From NCBI GenBank assembly GCA_002179805.1, contig NAVB01002126.1, positions 1 through 12,126 of the forward strand: a stretch of 12,126 nt of DNA, in the 5' to 3' direction. This DNA is from Acanthamoeba lenticulata. Its lineage: Eukaryota; Discosea; Longamoebia; Acanthamoebidae. Both the position numbers and the translations under genes were made by a program. This document shows positions 9,332-12,126 of this stretch, in pieces. Numbering within the stretch: the stretch's first letter is position 1; every line of letters starts with the position of its first letter. The notes beneath the pieces are model-generated. The model did no database searches. It worked only from the letters and a program-made list of their open reading frames with translations, and was not told where the DNA came from.

Positions 9332-10702
9332 CCCAGGGCTACATCTCTGCCGGTCCGTACAACGTCTACATCGGTGCCGACCACAACAATGTGGCCAGCG
9401 GGCGCGGTCGCTCGTCCGTGCGGTTGAGCTCGAAGGCCACCTTTTCCGACGGCCTCGTCATCGCCGACCTGACGCACATGCCCGAGGGCTGCGGTGCGGG
9501 CCTCCTCCCCCGTTGCGCCTCGGGCGACGGAAAACTCACCAGAGGAGACAGGCACCTGGCCGGCCTTCTGGTTGGTGGGCCCCAACTGGCCCAATGGCGG
9601 CGAGATTGACATCATCGAGGGCGTCAACACCAACAACGCTGACCTGGTTCGTCCCGTTCCCTCTTGGGTGCTTATCGACGGTGGTTGGTGTCTTTATTGA
9701 TTTATTTTATTGTAAATGTTTTTAATTTTTAATATAATTGTTGGTTTTGGGTCCCACTAGACCACCCTGCACACGAGCCAGGGCTGCGACATGAGCGGCG
9801 AGGACCGCAGCTCCTTCACCGGCAACATGATCTCCTCCAACTGCTGGGTCAACGCCCCCGGCCAGGGCACCAACCAGGTGAGGCTGGCTTGGCCCTCACT
9901 AGCTCGTCGGTGTCTTGCGTGTGCTCACGGGCCGTGTCGGATGCGGGGCACAGGGCTGCAGCATCCAGAACTACGCCGGAAGCTACGGCGTGCCGTTCAA
10001 CCAAGCTGGTGGCGGCGTTTACGTCGCTGGTGCGTGTTGTTGTTGTCTTCACGACACGACAAGCTTGACATTCCAACCGTTGAGTTAGTTATTAGCTAAC
10101 ACACAACCGACCAATTAGAATTCGGCCATGGCTGGCCCATCAAGGTCTGGTTCTTCCCTCGCAACAACATCCCCGCCGACATCAAGTCCGGCAACCCCGT
10201 ACCCACCAACTGGGGCAAGTACGTGCCTCCCAATGCATTTTTATTTATTTAATATTGTATAAATTTAATATTATTTTGCGCAAAATGCTCATGCGCGTGA
10301 GTGGTGGACCATCCTGCGAAGGCCTTATGCGCAGTTCAACATCGGCGACAACTGCCCGGCGCGTCACTTCTACGACATGCAGATCATCATCAACCTCACA
10401 TTCTGTGGCGACTGGGCCGGTACCGTTGCTTGAACTCGAGTTGAGCCAAATGGGGGGAAGAGATCACTGAGAAGGGTCTTCCTCCTCTCCTCGGGACAGG
10501 CTCGGTGTTTGGTTCGACCTGCGGACAGTACGGCTCTTGCAACAACTTTGTGCAGTACAACCCCAAACAGTTTGCGGACGCCTACTGGTACGTAGGAGGA
10601 CTCTGTTCCAATCATATCAAACCAATAGCGTGGTTTGAGTCTGACGCTGGGGCGGCCTGCAGGATCTTCAACTCGATCTCGGTTTATCAGTACCAGTTCT
10701 GA
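9332..10702 (+). CDS. Glycoside hydrolase family 16 beta-glucanase domain, N-terminus missing or fused to the kinase
   Basis: Exons: 9332-9493, 9552-9646, 9761-9877, 9954-10029, 10119-10218, 10322-10419, 10500-10587 and 10663-10702 (TGA). All join in phase. The sequence shows the fungal/amoeba laminarinase-like GH16 pattern: [30 protein letters not shown], catalytic GEIDIIEG (Glu at 9602-9604, Asp at 9608-9610, Glu at 9617-9619), [32 protein letters not shown] and the closing ISVYQYQF. The family cleaves beta-1,3 or 1,3(4) glucans and is normally secreted. About 258 residues remain. The usual first strands and a signal peptide are not visible upstream, where the kinase exons lie. An in-frame ATG at 9316 could start a leaderless form. 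The 9281-9331 stretch (51 nt) keeps frame whether spliced (GTCAGT...GTGCAG) or not. The GH16 call is firm; the 5' end is unresolved. Confidence 0.85.
9647..9760 (+). other. A/T-rich GH16 intron
   Basis: This intron (GTTCGT...CACTAG) has a strongly A/T-rich core at about 9695-9740, as does the later GH16 intron 10219-10321. The upstream Kelch-kinase introns instead carry C or G runs. Coding sequence on both sides is GC-rich. Confidence 0.7.
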
Positions 10703-10820
10703 GCCCAAGCAGGCTGATGGCTTCAACAAGAGATTATGTTTTCCTTTCAACACATTTTCTTTTTGTTTTCCTTCTCTTTTGCTTAAAACAGACCCAATCA
10801 ATATTCCACGTGACGCTGGT

Positions 10821-10853
10821 GCGTTACTGTGGGCGCTTGACAACGGGTAACGC
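10821..10853. repeat. Inverted repeat, 7-bp stem (GCGTTAC/GTAACGC)
   Basis: GCGTTAC at 10821-10827 is the exact reverse complement of GTAACGC at 10847-10853, with a 19-nt loop. It lies about 120 bp after the GH16 stop and might be a 3' UTR or transcript-end structure; the role is unknown. Confidence 0.55.
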
Positions 10854-10944
10854 TTGTTAGGTGAACCCTCGTAACTCCCTGCCTGTTAGGTGCGATTCAT
10901 TTGGTACTTGGGCTACACCGTCGCGGTGGACGACCTGACGCGCT

Positions 10945-11038
10945 GGTCTTCCTTTTTTTCTTTCGCTCGTCACTCCGCCCCTACCTGCAGCTGTCCGACG
11001 ACCAACAAAAAAGGAAGACCAAAGAAGTGTGACGAGCG
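10945..11038. repeat. Two interleaved inverted repeats (A-B-A'-B')
   Basis: Arm A, GGTCTTCCTTTTTT (10945-10958), pairs with A' (11007-11020) over 14 bp. Arm B, CGCTCGTCAC (10964-10973), pairs with B' GTGACGAGCG (11029-11038) over 10 bp. The order A-B-A'-B' is that of a pseudoknot, not a nested hairpin. It ends 29 bp before the desaturase ATG. Confidence 0.8.
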
Positions 11039-11067
11039 TAAACACGACCTTTTCTATTCTCCTGTGA

Positions 11068-12126
11068 ATGGAATCACTCGCCATTACTTCACGCCTTGCG
11101 GCGGACGATGAATCGTGCCAACACATCAATGCAGGAACCGCGACGCAAGGGCGTGCGGCCACAGATCTTGGACTCATCAATCAAAATTGCGATCCTGCGA
11201 TTTCGACCAGACGGCCATCTACAAGCATCGATCTGACGCTGGCGCTGCCCTCCATGTCGCAAACCGTCCCAGAGGAGGGCCAGGAGTCCTCTGACGAGGG
11301 CGAGGACCGCTCCTCAGCCGCAGACGTGGCTTGTGTGACTGAAGCAAAGACAACAACGCCGGCCTGGAAGACACGGTCGCTGCAGCGCAAGCAGAAGGCG
11401 GCCTACCTGGCCGCGCAGTACCCGCCCGCCAAGCAGCGGCTGGACAAGGCCACCTCGTTCATCTACGGCTTCGTCATGCTGCGTCTCTTCTACAACCTCC
11501 TCTCCTCGCTCTCCTCGGTCAGTTCCCTGGCCGTGATGCTCGCCTCCTTTGTGCTCGCCGCCCTCTGGGCCGACTTCGTGTCGGGCATGCTCCACTGGGC
11601 CTGCGACACCTACGGCTCCGTCAACACGCCCGTCGTCGGCAAGCTCCTCGTTCGGTACTTCCCCTATCGTGATCCTCCTCATCTTTTTTTTTATGGCATT
11701 TAACATTCTTTTTCATGAATTCAAGATCGTTCCGCGAGCACCACATCGACCCGATGGCCATCACGCGCCACCCGTTCTTTGAGACCAACGGGAACTCCAT
11801 CCTCGCGACGCTGCCCATGGCCGTGGCGCTGGCCTTCCACCCGCCCACGGCCGCGTCGGGCACCTTCTACTATGCGCTTCTCTGCTTCCTCACCAGCACC
11901 ACCCTCCTCCTTTCCTTCACCAACCAGGTAACCTTCTCGTCCTCTCTTCTCTCGGCGTGTGTGTCCTTTCGTCAGTTTTTTTTTATTGTATTTTAATTTA
12001 ATTTTGCATTCCACAGATTCACAAGTGGGCGCACTCGCACGAGCCGCCTCGGGCCATCCGTTTGCTGCAGAAGATGGGCGTCATCCTGGAGAGCAGGTAC
12101 ACTTTATTTATAAAAATGCCATTTAT
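11068..12126 (+). CDS. Kua/TMEM189/PEDS1-like (CarF-type) lipid desaturase, 3' end outside window
   Basis: Exons: 11068-11654, 11726-11927 and 12017-12096; the last donor (AG|GTACAC) opens an intron that runs off the window. The first about 117 residues are polar and low-complexity, longer than expected for the core. The domain then begins with hydrophobic segments (SFIYGFVMLRLFYNLL and LAVMLASFVLAALWADFVSG, about 130-173). Histidine-rich signatures of the family follow: GMLHWACDTYGS (173-184), FREHHIDP (198-205), ITRH (208-211) and NQIHKWAHSHEP (from 262). Known members form the vinyl-ether bond of plasmalogens (plasmanylethanolamine desaturase) in the ER; the related plant FAD4 desaturates phosphatidylglycerol acyl chains in plastids. 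The former role is likelier here but is inferred. The ATG at 11068 is the first in frame; Met63 is an alternative start. Confidence 0.88.

Larger units (their letters stand above)
10703..11067. other. Intergenic region, no gene seen
   Basis: The 365 bp between the GH16 stop and the next ATG hold a T-rich stretch (about 10738-10790, probable 3' processing region), an E-box-type CACGTG at 10807-10812, a 7-bp hairpin at 10821-10853, a repeated TGTTAGGTG (about 10855 and 10885) and interleaved inverted repeats at 10945-11038. Small open frames here lack recognisable protein features. Confidence 0.6.

Noticed and set aside
10820..10900. Possible tRNA or other small structured RNA
   Set aside because: Only one 7-bp stem is present, with no acceptor stem, anticodon arm or internal promoter boxes.
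1..12126. CRISPR arrays, insertion sequences or transposon ends
   Set aside because: The only repeats are simple tandem microsatellites, homopolymers and short inverted repeats. No transposase or integrase sequence was seen.

Overview
The window is an intron-dense, GC-rich eukaryotic nuclear segment. Exons favour G or C at third codon positions. Introns are short (about 50-320 bp) and carry homopolymers and microsatellites. No bacterial, organellar, viral or mobile-element signature was seen. The mix of a Kelch/STE20 kinase, a KCTD-type BTB protein, a fungal/amoeba-type GH16 glucanase and a Kua/TMEM189 desaturase suggests an amoebozoan, perhaps Acanthamoeba-like. That is an inference from gene content and composition, not a database match. 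All exon models were built by eye from reading frame, splice sites and intron phase.

Layout. (1) 1-1744, minus strand: 5' part of a KCTD/BTB protein with a probable WD-like region after the BTB domain; it runs off the left edge. (2) 1745-1917: short divergent promoter region. (3) 1918-4016, plus: protein of unknown family with two diverged copies of a beta-rich unit, then acidic and coiled-coil sequence. (4) 4193-about 9280, plus: six Kelch repeats, a proline-rich and charged linker, a CRIB-like motif and a complete STE20/MST-like kinase domain, in about 20 exons. (5) About 9332-10702, plus: GH16 beta-glucanase catalytic domain lacking its N-terminal strands and signal peptide. It is in frame with the kinase and no stop separates them in the spliced model. 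(6) 10703-11067: intergenic DNA with a hairpin and two interleaved inverted repeats. (7) 11068-window end, plus: Kua/TMEM189/PEDS1-like lipid desaturase, 5' part.

Most notable: the Kelch-CRIB-STE20 architecture; the kinase/GH16 junction; a 12-nt micro-exon that exactly fills the kinase alphaC-beta4 loop; two GC-AG introns; a donor-site dialect with C at +4 in 32 of 40 proposed introns; G/C homopolymer tracts confined to introns; and the internal duplication in the unknown protein. The genes do not form an obvious pathway. The kinase probably acts in Rho-family GTPase signalling, the BTB protein in ubiquitin-ligase adaptor work, and the last two in glucan hydrolysis and ether-lipid desaturation.
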